From CAYRAV01 sp964422365 (lineage in GTDB: Bacteria; Bacillota; Clostridia; Lachnospirales; Lachnospiraceae), in contig CAYRAV010000055.1 of assembly GCA_964422365.1 (NCBI GenBank), positions 1 to 20,490 of the forward strand: a stretch of DNA of 20,490 bases, given 5' to 3'. The translations under genes and the position numbers were made by a program. The notes under the pieces are model-generated. The model was not told the origin of the DNA and did no database searches. It was given only the letters and a program-made list of their open reading frames with translations. Shown here piece after piece: positions 1 through 7,275 of this stretch; within the stretch, counting starts at the first letter, position 1, and each line of letters opens with the position of its first letter.

Positions 1-1
1 A

Positions 2-293
2 GATACTCCGAACCCAGTCGAAACAGACGATCTGGAAATAGAGCCAACTGTCACAGATACTCCGAACCCAGTCGAAACAGACGATCTGGAAATANNNNNN
101 NNNNNNNNNNNNNNNNNNNNNNNNNNNNNNNNNNNNNNNNNNNNNNNNNNNNNNNNNNNNNNNNNNNNNNNNNNNNNNNNNNNNNNNNNNNNNNGAGCCA
201 ACTGTCACAAATACTCCGAATCCAGCTGAAGAAGACGATCCAGAAATAGAGCCAACTGTCACAGATACTCCAAATCCAACCGAAGAACCAGAT
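2..293 (+). repeat. 54-bp in-frame tandem repeats with an assembly gap
   Basis: Units of 54 bp (18 codons) are visible at 2-40 (partial), 41-94, 195-248 and 249-293 (degenerate last copy). The two copies before the gap are identical over their 39 shared bases, while those after it have drifted (TNTPNPAEEDDPEI, then TDTPNPTEEPD). This is the usual pattern of a surface-protein stalk that changes length by recombination. The copy number cannot be known because the N run interrupts the array. Confidence 0.9.
95..194. other. Assembly gap of 100 N
   Basis: Exactly 100 N separate two repeat-bearing segments. One hundred is a conventional placeholder length and not a measured distance: the reading frames on either side would not agree across 100 bases, yet both encode the same repeat. 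The true size is probably a multiple of 54 bp. Confidence 0.95.
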
Positions 294-852
294 ATGATTG
301 AAGAATTAATCATGTATTCTGATGTAGATGAGGATGAAGAATTACGTGTAGGAGATAATTTTACCGTTTATGCAGAAGCATTTCCAGATGAACTGAACGA
401 AGATTTAGAGGTAATATAGGAAAGCAGCAATACCAAAATAACGACGGTATCTGAAGATGGTGAAGTAGAATGTAAAGGCATTGGAACAGTAATTATTTCA
501 GCAAAATCCACAGATGGAAGTAACATTACAACTTCTATGAAATTTAAAATAAATAGAGCATTAAGTAAAATAAATACTTTATCAAAGATCATATATACAC
601 AAGGCAAGCTAACACCAAAGTTTACTAAGTCAAAAACTTCTTACACTTTGACTTTAGGCAAAACTATGTCCAGCACAACCATCCGATACCAAAAAACCGA
701 TTCAGCATCTACCGTAAAAATCAACAGAAAAAGTGTAAATAAAATAAAAGTAAAACGAAAACCAGGGGAAAATGAGATTGTAAAAATTACAGTAAAGGCA
801 GAAAATGGAAAGAGTAGGACATATAAAATTAAAGTAAAACGAAAACGATAAA

Positions 853-907
853 AGAAAAGACAGTAACTCCAAAACTATAATCATAGATTGCAGTTACTGT
901 CCTTTCT
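853..907 (+). terminator. Hairpin after the surface-protein gene
   Basis: The arms 853-868 (AGAAAAGACAGTAACT) and 892-907 pair over 16 positions with one mismatch, starting 2 nt after the stop codon. The sequence after it is TA-rich and not a clean T run. It is a probable terminator on position and stem length. Confidence 0.6.
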
Positions 908-1541
908 TATATATATATTCTCAATCTTCAGCCAGATCTACTAATATTAATTATCAGTTTTTATTTGATGAACTAATAGTTTGTTTTTAGGGTGCTATGA
1001 TATACTATAATTATCTCCTCATTTCACCCAAAATATTCTACTAAATTAGTTTGTGAGTAACAGTTTAGTCATGCAGAAACAATTTACCAGCCAAACTGTA
1101 AATTTTGATATAATTAATGTATATTCTAAGAAATTATATCCATTCGGCATACCACAATAGATGTGCTTTGCACTGAAAATAAGCTATGAATGGTATGACT
1201 CAACTGTTATATTTTATTCTGGAAAGTGACCGAAAAACATTGTTAAGGGGACTATTTTATGTTAAACTGTAAGTGTAGAAATTTTTAATATTTTATTTTT
1301 CAATGGGGCAAGAAACTCCATGTTGTTTCTAATACGAGTGTATTAGGGAATGTCTTTCTATTTGCTAAAGTAAAAAGACAAAAATAACTATATTCATAAT
1401 ACTGAACACTAAAAGATTAGTTGCAAAAAACAAAATCGAAAAAATATATTGCATCTCTGTTGGAGATTATGATATTTCAGTAAGAGGTGTAATATTACCC
1501 TCTTCTTGTTTATATAAAGTTAATTTTAGGGGGCATGAAAG
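908..1541. other. Intergenic stretch without a recognisable gene
   Basis: These 634 bases are AT-rich and hold no convincing reading frame with a ribosome site. A weak inverted repeat (CATACCA near 1148, TGGTATG near 1191) and a short palindrome TAATAC-GAGT-GTATTA near 1332 are visible, neither with a known meaning. A possible sigma-A promoter for the Rpn gene has TTGCAA at 1421-1426 and TATATT at 1445-1450, 18 bases apart. It is a weak match. Confidence 0.45.
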
Positions 1542-2366
1542 ATGGGAAAAACGCACAAAACAAAGAAATTTGAGGAACTTCAATTACAGGATGATTTTAT
1601 GTTTGGTATCATTATGAGAAACCCAAAGTATTGTAAACAGTTTCTAGAAACTGTACTCTGTATTAAAATTAAACATATTGAATATCCACAAACACAGGCT
1701 GCAATTGACTTAAGTATACCAGCAAAAAGCATTAGGCTTGATGTTTATGTAGATGATGATGAAGGAACTGTATACAACATTGAAATGCAAACAACAAACT
1801 CAAATGATTTACCAAAACGTGTCCGCTACTATCATGGCTTGATTGATTTAAACATTTTAGAAAAGGGTGCTGATTATGCGGAACTAACGAAAAGTTATGT
1901 TATTTTTGTATGTACCTTTGATTTGTTCGGTGAAGGCAGACATATCTATACCTTTGAAAACCGATGCATACAAGATACGAAATTGGCATTACAGGATGAA
2001 GCAATGACGGTTATTTTGAACACAAAAGGTGTCATGAATGATATCTCTCCTGAAATGCAGGCACTACTTTCCTATATTGATGGAAATAATCCAACAGATG
2101 ACTACACAAAAGAGTTGGAGAAAGCGGTACAGGAAGTAAGAAATAACAAGAAATGGAGGGTGGATTATATGACATTAGAACGAAAATTTTCAGAAATACG
2201 CAAAGAAGGACGTGAAGAGGGGCGTGAAGAGGGGCGTAGAGAAATAGCCTTCCACCTGTATAGAAAGAACAAATTTTCTGCAAAGGAAGCTGCAGAATTA
2301 TTAGGTATTTCAGAAAAAGCATTTTTGGAACACTTTGAAGAATTTCAAAAGCAAAGTTCTTTTTAA
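1542..2366 (+). CDS. Rpn family recombination-promoting nuclease / putative transposase (PDDEXK_2)
   Basis: This 274-aa protein is of the Rpn (YhgA-like, PDDEXK_2) family. Characterised members are DNA endonucleases that promote RecA-independent recombination and, in E. coli, can act in anti-phage toxin-antitoxin fashion. Visible features are the N-terminal LQDDFMFGIIM block (residues 15-25), the nuclease core with D67 (RLDV) and E81-x-Q83 (NIEMQ), the RYYHGLI helix that follows, and a charged KEGREEGREEGRRE linker (about 222-235). A C-terminal helical tail (KFSAKEAAELLGIS) looks like a small helix-turn-helix or oligomerisation module. The ATG at 1542 follows AGGGGG (1528-1533) at 8 nt. The gene stands alone between two terminators, with no transposon ends seen beside it. 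The family call is firm; the in vivo role is inferred from relatives. Confidence 0.9.
   Translation: MGKTHKTKKFEELQLQDDFMFGIIMRNPKYCKQFLETVLCIKIKHIEYPQTQAAIDLSIPAKSIRLDVYVDDDEGTVYNIEMQTTNSNDLPKRVRYYHGLIDLNILEKGADYAELTKSYVIFVCTFDLFGEGRHIYTFENRCIQDTKLALQDEAMTVILNTKGVMNDISPEMQALLSYIDGNNPTDDYTKELEKAVQEVRNNKKWRVDYMTLERKFSEIRKEGREEGREEGRREIAFHLYRKNKFSAKEAAELLGISEKAFLEHFEEFQKQSSF
2169..2366 (+). CDS. Possible intragenic RpnS-type small protein (65 aa)
   Basis: In the frame of the Rpn gene, an internal ATG at 2169 is preceded by a strong Shine-Dalgarno, GGAGGG at 2155-2160, with 9 nt between GGAGG and ATG. Translation from here would give a 65-residue protein beginning MTLERKFSEIRKEG: the charged linker plus the C-terminal helix-turn-helix-like tail, without the nuclease core. 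In E. coli, rpn genes are known to make such C-terminal products from internal starts, and these bind and restrain the full-length nuclease. What is seen is the ribosome site and start. Its use, and an antitoxin role, are inferred. Confidence 0.5.
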   Translation: MTLERKFSEIRKEGREEGREEGRREIAFHLYRKNKFSAKEAAELLGISEKAFLEHFEEFQKQSSF

Positions 2367-2370
2367 GAAT

Positions 2371-2408
2371 AACCGAGTGCGTAAAAGCACTCGGTTTATG
2401 TGTTTTTT
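2371..2408 (+). terminator. Intrinsic terminator of the Rpn gene
   Basis: A perfect 10-bp stem (AACCGAGTGC at 2371-2380, GCACTCGGTT at 2387-2396) with a 6-nt loop lies 4 nt after the Rpn stop. It is followed by TATGTG and a run of six T. Confidence 0.85.
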
Positions 2409-2423
2409 ATTGCCAATACAACA

Positions 2424-2459
2424 ACAGCATTGCATAACAATACTGTTATGCAATGCTGT
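2424..2459 (-). terminator. 16-bp perfect hairpin between convergent genes
   Basis: ACAGCATTGCATAACA (2424-2439) and its exact complement (2444-2459) flank a 4-nt loop, ATAC. It lies 20 nt past the stop of the minus-strand secreted protein and close to the Rpn terminator. The flank in the minus direction is T-rich but not a clean T run. It most likely ends transcription of the 2480-3160 gene, perhaps acting in both directions. Confidence 0.65.
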
Positions 2460-2479
2460 AAAATTCCTTATCTTTCTGC

Positions 2480-3160
2480 TTAATCATCAAATTCATAGCT
2501 GAATTTTCTTTCTAACGCATCCTCTACTGTATCCAAATAATCTTCAACTGCTTCAATTTTCTGTTCCATGGAACGGTAAGTTGTACGAGTGATCTTTCCA
2601 CTTTCGTATTTATTTTCCCATTTGTCTTCTAACGCTTCTAACTTATCTTCAATCGTTTCAATTCGATTTTTGAAAGCATAAAACTGCTTTCTTCTTTTTG
2701 CAGTAGTATTTGCTAATACTGCTTTCTTAATATCACTATTGATTGCTTTTGCTTTTTTCTTATAATTAGCGATTTTCAACTTATCTGCAGATGTATCTGT
2801 TGTGGATTTCTTTTTCGCTTTTACTGTTACCTTACAAGTATCTGCAATGTTTGTGCCTTCAATCTTTACAGAAATAACAGCACTACCTGCTTTCACTCCT
2901 TTAATTGTAGTGTCATCATCTCTTGTTTCTAAAACTTTTGCTACAGAAGAATCGCTGCTGCTCCATATGATTTTGCTATCACTTACCTTCTCTCCTGCTG
3001 GTGAAATTTTAGTGTCTAACTCAATCTTATCCCCTACATAAACAGTACTCTTTCCTGTAATTGTAATACTTTTTGCCGTTGCTCCGACTGTTGCCGGCAA
3101 AGCCATTGCTATTCCTAATACTAAGGTTAATGCGATTGTCCCAAACTGTCTTTTTTTCAT
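2480..3160 (-). CDS. Small exported protein with Ig-like (BIG_2) domain and helical tail
   Basis: This 226-aa protein has a clear signal peptide (MKKRQ, a hydrophobic core, then PATVGATA; cleavage likely near residue 29). It is followed by one bacterial Ig-like domain (about 31-113; IIWSSSDSSVAKV, then GVKAGSAVISV). A Lys/Ser/Thr-rich hinge leads to a charged, helix-forming C-terminal half (about 130-226, rich in Glu, Asp and Lys, probably coiled coil). No anchor motif or membrane segment follows, so it is likely secreted or loosely wall-bound. The start has AAAGGGGAA upstream. The gene is monocistronic between its own consensus promoter and a hairpin. Its function is unknown; Ig-like domains of this kind usually mediate surface binding. 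Confidence 0.85.
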   Translation of the reverse strand: MKKRQFGTIALTLVLGIAMALPATVGATAKSITITGKSTVYVGDKIELDTKISPAGEKVSDSKIIWSSSDSSVAKVLETRDDDTTIKGVKAGSAVISVKIEGTNIADTCKVTVKAKKKSTTDTSADKLKIANYKKKAKAINSDIKKAVLANTTAKRRKQFYAFKNRIETIEDKLEALEDKWENKYESGKITRTTYRSMEQKIEAVEDYLDTVEDALERKFSYEFDD

Positions 3161-3233
3161 AATGTATTTCCCCTTTCTTAATCACAACTATCATTCCTGA
3201 TAAAAGTTTTGAACACCTGCTGGTTTTGCCAGT

Positions 3234-3262
3234 ATTATAGCATAGCAAAAATTTACTGTCAA
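3234..3262 (-). promoter_or_regulatory. Consensus sigma-A promoter of the Ig-like protein gene
   Basis: On the minus strand, TTGACA (3257-3262) and TATAAT (3234-3239) are both exact and 17 bp apart. The implied leader is about 65 nt. A short palindrome, CTGG-CAAAA-CCAG (3220-3232), sits just after the -10 box and could be a weak operator or 5' hairpin. Confidence 0.85.
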
Positions 3263-3335
3263 CTATCATGCAGCCCTATAACAAATACAATCTGGTCCAC
3301 TCATCCCTTTTATTTTTAGGAATACGGCTAAAAAA

Positions 3336-3848
3336 TTATGATTCCTTTACTAATATCTTTTCAATCTCACAGATGTACATGTCATGATAATCCTTTGCTG
3401 CATACCACTTTTCATCCAGCTCTGGTGAAAGGAAGCATTGGGAATCAAAACTTTGTACATATAATTTTTTTGTCAGAAATACAATCTCTGCTTCTTCAAA
3501 ATAAGGAGTATCATGCTCAAAAGCAACTGTAAGGCTGCAGTCTTTGATTTTATTAGTATCTTTTCCAGAATGGGACCCCATATAAGAGAGCATTTTACGA
3601 TATTCTTCAGAATAGAAACTTAAAGACAACGTATCAGAAGCATCGATAAACTGTTTGGTATAACGTTGTGGACGAATAACAACAAATGCAACATTTTTGG
3701 CCCACATTACACCAAGACCTCCCCATGATGCAGTCATTGTATTTACTTTTCCATCTTTAGCAGCAGTTACCAGCATCCAATCCTTCCCAATTGCCTTGAA
3801 AGTATTTTGCTGGAATTCCTCCGGAGTAATTGTTTTCCATTGAGACAT
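3336..3848 (-). CDS. Flavin reductase family protein (FMN-binding split barrel)
   Basis: This 170-aa cytosolic protein resembles flavin reductase-like, FMN-binding split-barrel proteins. Diagnostic stretches are WMLVTAAKDGKVNTMTASWG (about residues 24-43), GVMWAKNVAFVVIRPQRYT (FMN-phosphate region) and FIDASDTLSLSFY. Relatives bind FMN and often reduce it or act as electron carriers; the partner and substrate cannot be told from sequence. An in-frame ATG lies 39 nt further upstream, but the start at 3848 is preferred because AAAGGAG lies 8 nt before it and MSQWKTITPEEF is the usual N-terminus. The gene appears to be monocistronic. Confidence 0.88.
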   Translation of the reverse strand: MSQWKTITPEEFQQNTFKAIGKDWMLVTAAKDGKVNTMTASWGGLGVMWAKNVAFVVIRPQRYTKQFIDASDTLSLSFYSEEYRKMLSYMGSHSGKDTNKIKDCSLTVAFEHDTPYFEEAEIVFLTKKLYVQSFDSQCFLSPELDEKWYAAKDYHDMYICEIEKILVKES

Positions 3849-3918
3849 AGTAGAAACTCCTTTCAAAATTTTAGTTGATAACAGCATGATTCTCTGTTTT
3901 AGATTCCAAAAATTTGTT

Positions 3919-3946
3919 AAAATACAGAAAATCTATGCTATATCAA
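3919..3946 (-). promoter_or_regulatory. Probable promoter of the flavin reductase-like gene
   Basis: On the minus strand, TTGATA (3941-3946) and TATTTT (3919-3924) are 16 bp apart, about 70 nt upstream of the chosen start. Both boxes deviate by two bases from consensus. Confidence 0.4.
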
Positions 3947-4025
3947 TCATACCACATAATGGTAAATAAAAACAAGAGCGATAATAAGGATTTCTGCTCA
4001 CTTATTCTCTTATTGGGATTCTGGC

Positions 4026-4212
4026 TAGACCGTGTTTGAAAATTGCTTATCACAAGATGTGCATTACAATTTGTGGGGAATTTGAGGCAAACATCTATAC
4101 CTTACGGAACAAAATCCGCCCAGCCTGAATGGACATGGATTGTGGTATATCTGGATGGATTATGCAAAATAGGGTGTGCAGATTGGAGCAATGAATTTTA
4201 AAACACGCTCTA
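4026..4212. mobile_element. MITE-like element A (187 bp, TA-flanked inverted repeats)
   Basis: The left end reads TA-GACCGTGTTTGAAAATTG (from 4026). The right end, read on the minus strand from 4212, is TA-GAGCGTGTTTTAAAATT. The ends are matching terminal inverted repeats with a TA dinucleotide outside each, as expected for elements that insert at and duplicate TA. The 187-bp interior has no plausible coding sequence. A relative lies at 14017-14189 and a one-ended remnant near 11035. No transposase in the window could move it. The right outer TA supplies the stop codon of the histidine kinase gene. Confidence 0.65.
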
Positions 4213-5130
4213 AGGCTGCCTGTCTGCACAAATAAAAAATCCCACATAAAACACATTCTCCTCTTTTCTGGCAAAAACCTCTCCCTGCATCTTTTCAACC
4301 AACAATTTTACAATGGAAAGTCCCAGCCCAGTAGATTGATTCTTTTCTGTATTTCCTATATAAAAGCGTTCAAATACCTTACCTGTATCAACATTACAAT
4401 CCTCTGCAACCGGATTCGCAATACAAATTTTTAACTTACTATTTCCAGCAGATTTACCATCGCTCCATTCCCCAATAGAAACTACCACTTCACCTATGGC
4501 ATACTGTAGGCAATTTTTCAATATGTTCTGTATTACTCTTTTTAAGAGTTCCTCCTCTCCTATCCCTTTATATATCGTATCATCTTCCAGCTTCATAGAA
4601 ATCCCTTTCTCTTCAAAAACTGGAATGAAATCTGTCATGACATCTACCACAAGATTGGTTACATTTACGGAATGGAGCTGAATACAATCCTCCTGATTAA
4701 CCCAATAAGAATATTCAAAAAACTGCCGTACCCGTCTTTCCAGTTCATCTGTATGGCGAAAGCATATTTTCAGATATCCCCTTCCAGCTTCATCTAATTC
4801 ACATCGTTCCAACAATTGCAGATACCCCTTCATAACTGTTAAGGGTGTTCGCAAATCATGAGAAATATTTGTAATTAAATTCTTAAACTCCTGCTCCTGT
4901 ATTTCCTGAGACACCCTCAGATTTGCCTCCTGCCTTAATGTTTGATTAAGTGCTGTTGTGAGTTCATTTATGTCTTTGTCATTCATCTCTAATAAAATTG
5001 GACTCCTGCTCTGTTCCCTCCTGCGATGTTCCAACTGCTCCTTAATGCTTCGCAGCTGCAGCTTGATGCCAATGAGGTCTATCAGTAAAACAATACAAAG
5101 TATACTAATACTTATTAATGCAATTTTCAT
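4210..5130 (-). CDS. Sensor histidine kinase of an ABC-linked two-component system
   Basis: This 306-aa kinase has a single N-terminal membrane segment (residues 4-22) and almost no extracellular part. A HAMP-less linker leads to HisKA with phospho-acceptor H91 (NISHDLRTPLTVMKGYLQLL), an N-box-like IQNILKNCLQYA, and TGLGLSIVKLL of the ATPase domain. The architecture matches intramembrane-sensing kinases that work with BcrAB-type exporters, where the transporter itself reports the peptide antibiotic. The start at 5130 has GAGAGG 7 nt upstream; an upstream in-frame ATG at 5166 lacks one. The likely partner regulator is at 7276-7950, but this gene is separated from the permease by about 270 non-coding bases, unlike the compact order usual in such operons. 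The stop codon TAG is formed by the end of element A, so the last residues may differ from the ancestral tail. Confidence 0.88.
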   Translation of the reverse strand: MKIALISISILCIVLLIDLIGIKLQLRSIKEQLEHRRREQSRSPILLEMNDKDINELTTALNQTLRQEANLRVSQEIQEQEFKNLITNISHDLRTPLTVMKGYLQLLERCELDEAGRGYLKICFRHTDELERRVRQFFEYSYWVNQEDCIQLHSVNVTNLVVDVMTDFIPVFEEKGISMKLEDDTIYKGIGEEELLKRVIQNILKNCLQYAIGEVVVSIGEWSDGKSAGNSKLKICIANPVAEDCNVDTGKVFERFYIGNTEKNQSTGLGLSIVKLLVEKMQGEVFARKEENVFYVGFFICADRQP

Positions 5131-5399
5131 TGTATTCCTCTCTATATGACAATTATCTTGTAACAATCCTATTTCTATGAAAGTAGCTTTTTTGCTTTAG
5201 CAAAAACTAAATTCAAGTATACCTTAATGGGCATACCGCAATTCATGCCATTGGGGCTGGCAGACTTCGTCCGATAAGGTATCCCGACATGCATCTCATA
5301 ACTTTCATTTATGGTGGTACACTAAGGATGTATGAAGGTTTTGCAACTACCAAAAAATCGGACTCATATGTGCAGATACTGCCTCCTGAATCGTTACCT
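5131..5399. other. Non-coding gap splitting the ABC/two-component module
   Basis: These 269 bases lie between the permease stop and the kinase start. They hold no open gene. The minus strand has only short broken frames. A small TTTTTGC-TTTA-GCAAAAA hairpin sits at 5189-5206, just upstream of the kinase on its own strand. No convincing promoter for the kinase was seen. Confidence 0.5.
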
Positions 5400-6179
5400 T
5401 TATTTCAGTTCTGTTTTCTTAAATTTCCAAAGCCCCACACCACAAATCAGTGCAGTCCAGATTAAACTCACACAACTGGTTTTCCAGATGTCTGTCCACT
5501 GCACATCCGGTCTTAACACTTGATTATATAAACCCAATGGAGTATAATTCACTACTTTTATAATATTTTCTGATGCAATTGCTGCAAGAAGATTCCCTCC
5601 AAACAAAACAGCAACAAAACAAATGCCCATAGTCACACCAATTTTCCGATTCAAAAAACCGACCAGACCGCAAAGTGAAAATAAACTGATATATGCTAAT
5701 GTTCCTGCAAATACCATACCAATAATATATTCTATATTACACAAGTTTCCCACAACTTCTGATGTACCCATGCCATATTTTAGAAATGGTGCAATGCTGC
5801 TCCCAAACCAATACACAAGACAAAGTATAGTCACCACAAATAAAAACATACACATCTTTGCCAAGTATACCTTGTTTCTGCTTTTCCCATAGGATATCGC
5901 TTCCTGAATCGTATGATTTTCAAATGCACCACTAATCAGCCATCCAGCAAATAAACTGGCAAAAAGCAGACTTGCAGCCCCATCTGACATACTGCTGCTT
6001 AGGCTTCCGCCCCCAAATAATAGATATTTCTGATCTAAATCCTTGTAAAGTTCAATATATTTTTCGCTTGTCAGCTGAAAACTCATAATAATTGATGCAG
6101 CCAATGTGATAGCAAAAGTAATTTTTACTGGCAGCGATTTTCTTACCTGATACCATTCGCTTCTTAACAAACTAAACAT
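5400..6179 (-). CDS. ABC-2 type permease (BcrB / lantibiotic-immunity type)
   Basis: This 259-aa integral membrane protein has about six hydrophobic segments (starting near residues 19, 60, 105, 145, 180 and 230) and the usual MFSLLRSEWYQVRKS N-terminus of small ABC-2 permeases. With the upstream ATPase it should form an exporter of membrane-active peptides such as bacitracin or lantibiotics; the substrate cannot be read from sequence. The start at 6179 overlaps the ATPase stop by 8 nt (ATGTTTAG) and has GGAGG 8 nt upstream, indicating translational coupling. An ATG 15 nt earlier lacks a ribosome site. Confidence 0.85.
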   Translation of the reverse strand: MFSLLRSEWYQVRKSLPVKITFAITLAASIIMSFQLTSEKYIELYKDLDQKYLLFGGGSLSSSMSDGAASLLFASLFAGWLISGAFENHTIQEAISYGKSRNKVYLAKMCMFLFVVTILCLVYWFGSSIAPFLKYGMGTSEVVGNLCNIEYIIGMVFAGTLAYISLFSLCGLVGFLNRKIGVTMGICFVAVLFGGNLLAAIASENIIKVVNYTPLGLYNQVLRPDVQWTDIWKTSCVSLIWTALICGVGLWKFKKTELK

Positions 6180-7095
6180 GCTTATTTCCTCCAATCACAC
6201 TCATAAAATATTCCTCCAGGCTTGTTTCAACTACTGCAAGCTTCGTGATTACAACACCATTATCATATAAAACCTGGCCAAGCCTCTCTCTTTCCTCTAA
6301 CAAACCATATAATTTGACACTATTGTCCGGCATCACTTTGAAATTTTCAGTTTTAAATTTTTCTTCTAATACTGTTGTTAGTTGATTTACATTGGTGCTT
6401 TCTAAGGAAATATAACATTTACAGCGATCTTCTAATTCCTCATGAGAAAGGGTTTCTTTGATTTCTCCCTTGTGGATGATAATGTAATCAGTGGCTGTCT
6501 GATATAACTCCGGCAGATTATGGCTGGAAATCAGAATCGTTTTATTTTCATATTTGCTTAATTTCTTTAATAAATTCCGAACTTCAATGACACCTGCAGG
6601 ATCTAATCCATTAATAGGTTCATCCAGCATTAACAGTTCAGGATTCCCTGTCAGTATGGCTGCAATCCCAAGTCTCTGTTTCATCCCCAAAGAAAAATTC
6701 TTAACCTTTTTCTTTCCTGTGTCAGTAAGTCCTACCAATTCCAATAATTCATCTTCCACCTCATAATTTGGAACACCCCGCATCAAACATTGTAAATGCA
6801 TATTTTCTTTTGCGGTCATTCCACTTACCAATCCTGGTGATTCAATCAATGTACCGACTCGTCTTCCCTCCTGTTCTAATTGTTTCCGGCTGGTTTTGCC
6901 AAATAGTTCAATTGTGCCTTCCGTTGGAAAACCAAGCCCTGCAATCATACGCATAAGGGTAGTTTTACCTGCACCATTTTTTCCAATCAAACCATAAATC
7001 CGTCCCCGCTTCAGGCACAAATTTACATGGCTTAATGCCAATTGGGATTTATAGTGCTTGGAAAGATTTTTTGTTTCTAAAACTATGTTACTCAT
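6172..7095 (-). CDS. ABC transporter ATP-binding protein (BcrA type)
   Basis: This 307-aa ATPase has Walker A at residues 38-46 (GKNGAGKTT), signature SLGMKQR at 135-141, Walker B LLMLDEP at 154-160 with the catalytic Glu159, and an H-loop in ISSHNLPEL. A C-terminal extension of about 100 residues is typical of the BcrA/lantibiotic-immunity subfamily. The start at 7095 follows AGGAGG at 9 nt. It is coupled to the permease and lies downstream of the OmpR-type regulator gene in the same direction, but a 180-nt spacer with repeats and a palindrome suggests its own regulated promoter. The role in peptide-antibiotic resistance is inferred from subfamily and context. Confidence 0.92.
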   Translation of the reverse strand: MSNIVLETKNLSKHYKSQLALSHVNLCLKRGRIYGLIGKNGAGKTTLMRMIAGLGFPTEGTIELFGKTSRKQLEQEGRRVGTLIESPGLVSGMTAKENMHLQCLMRGVPNYEVEDELLELVGLTDTGKKKVKNFSLGMKQRLGIAAILTGNPELLMLDEPINGLDPAGVIEVRNLLKKLSKYENKTILISSHNLPELYQTATDYIIIHKGEIKETLSHEELEDRCKCYISLESTNVNQLTTVLEEKFKTENFKVMPDNSVKLYGLLEERERLGQVLYDNGVVITKLAVVETSLEEYFMSVIGGNKHV

Positions 7096-7142
7096 GGTTT
7101 TTATTCCTCCTGCTTTTTTCTTTTGAGAAATGATATACTTGC

Positions 7143-7178
7143 AGTAAGCTGTGGAATATGTAACCCTCACAGCTTACT
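7143..7178 (-). promoter_or_regulatory. 11-bp inverted repeat before the ABC operon
   Basis: AGTAAGCTGTG (7143-7153) and CACAGCTTACT (7168-7178) are perfect inverted repeats around a 14-nt loop, ending about 48 nt before the ATPase start. It has no T run, so it is more likely an operator or leader hairpin than a terminator. Confidence 0.5.
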
Positions 7179-7217
7179 TATATTTGATTTCTCTATGCTT
7201 ACAAAAAGAGTATATCT

Positions 7218-7267
7218 GTTAAAAGTTTAATAAAGGTTAAAAAAATCATGAAAATAGTTAAGAAATG
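7218..7267. promoter_or_regulatory. GTTAA-type direct repeats, candidate regulator sites
   Basis: On the plus strand, GTTTAATAAAG (7225), GTTAAAAAAAT (7236) and GTTAAGAAATG (7257) are spaced 11 and 21 bases. A further GTTAAAAG is at 7218. Spacing near one helical turn is typical of OmpR/PhoB-family sites. They lie between the regulator stop and the ABC operon and so fit binding by that regulator. In AT-rich DNA such repeats also arise by chance. Confidence 0.35.
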
Positions 7268-7275
7268 GTAAAGTT

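Larger units (their letters stand above)
2..851 (+). pseudogene. Repeat-rich surface protein, 3' part, broken by an in-frame TAG
   Basis: This is the C-terminal part of a probable cell-surface or secreted protein; its 5' end lies outside the window. In order it has 18-residue acidic Pro/Thr repeats (unit EPTVTDTPNPVETDDLEI), a short acidic linker, an Ig-like BIG_2-type domain (about 318-536) and a cadherin-like beta-sandwich domain (about 558-848; pattern LTPKFTKSKTSYT, then NEIVKITVKAENGKSRTYKI). A TAG at 417-419 interrupts the Ig-like domain exactly where this family usually has Trp (VI-stop-ESSN against the common IWSSSN). The frame stays open on both sides, so one G-to-A change in TGG explains it. 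The part after the stop reads on to TAA at 849-851. It could be a decayed gene, a phase-variable allele or a consensus error, since an assembly gap is nearby. The domain calls are from pattern recognition. A separate start at 537 is not supported because no ribosome site was seen. Confidence 0.7.

Noticed and set aside
2..293. The 54-bp repeats as a CRISPR array
   Set aside because: The copies are directly adjacent, in frame and encode a Pro/Thr-rich peptide; there are no spacers or cas genes.
537..851. A separate 104-aa gene starting at 537
   Set aside because: It is in the same frame as the upstream repeat protein, lacks a ribosome site, and starts inside a domain; it is the tail of the interrupted gene.
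1146..1163. An 18-base match between 1146-1163 (GGCATACCACAATAGATG) and 5230-5247
   Set aside because: With 15 of 18 bases shared, a pair this similar is expected by chance many times in 20 kb, and the flanks do not match.
5189..5206. TTTTTGC-TTTA-GCAAAAA hairpin before the kinase gene
   Set aside because: A 7-bp AT-rich stem without a following T run is too weak to call a terminator.
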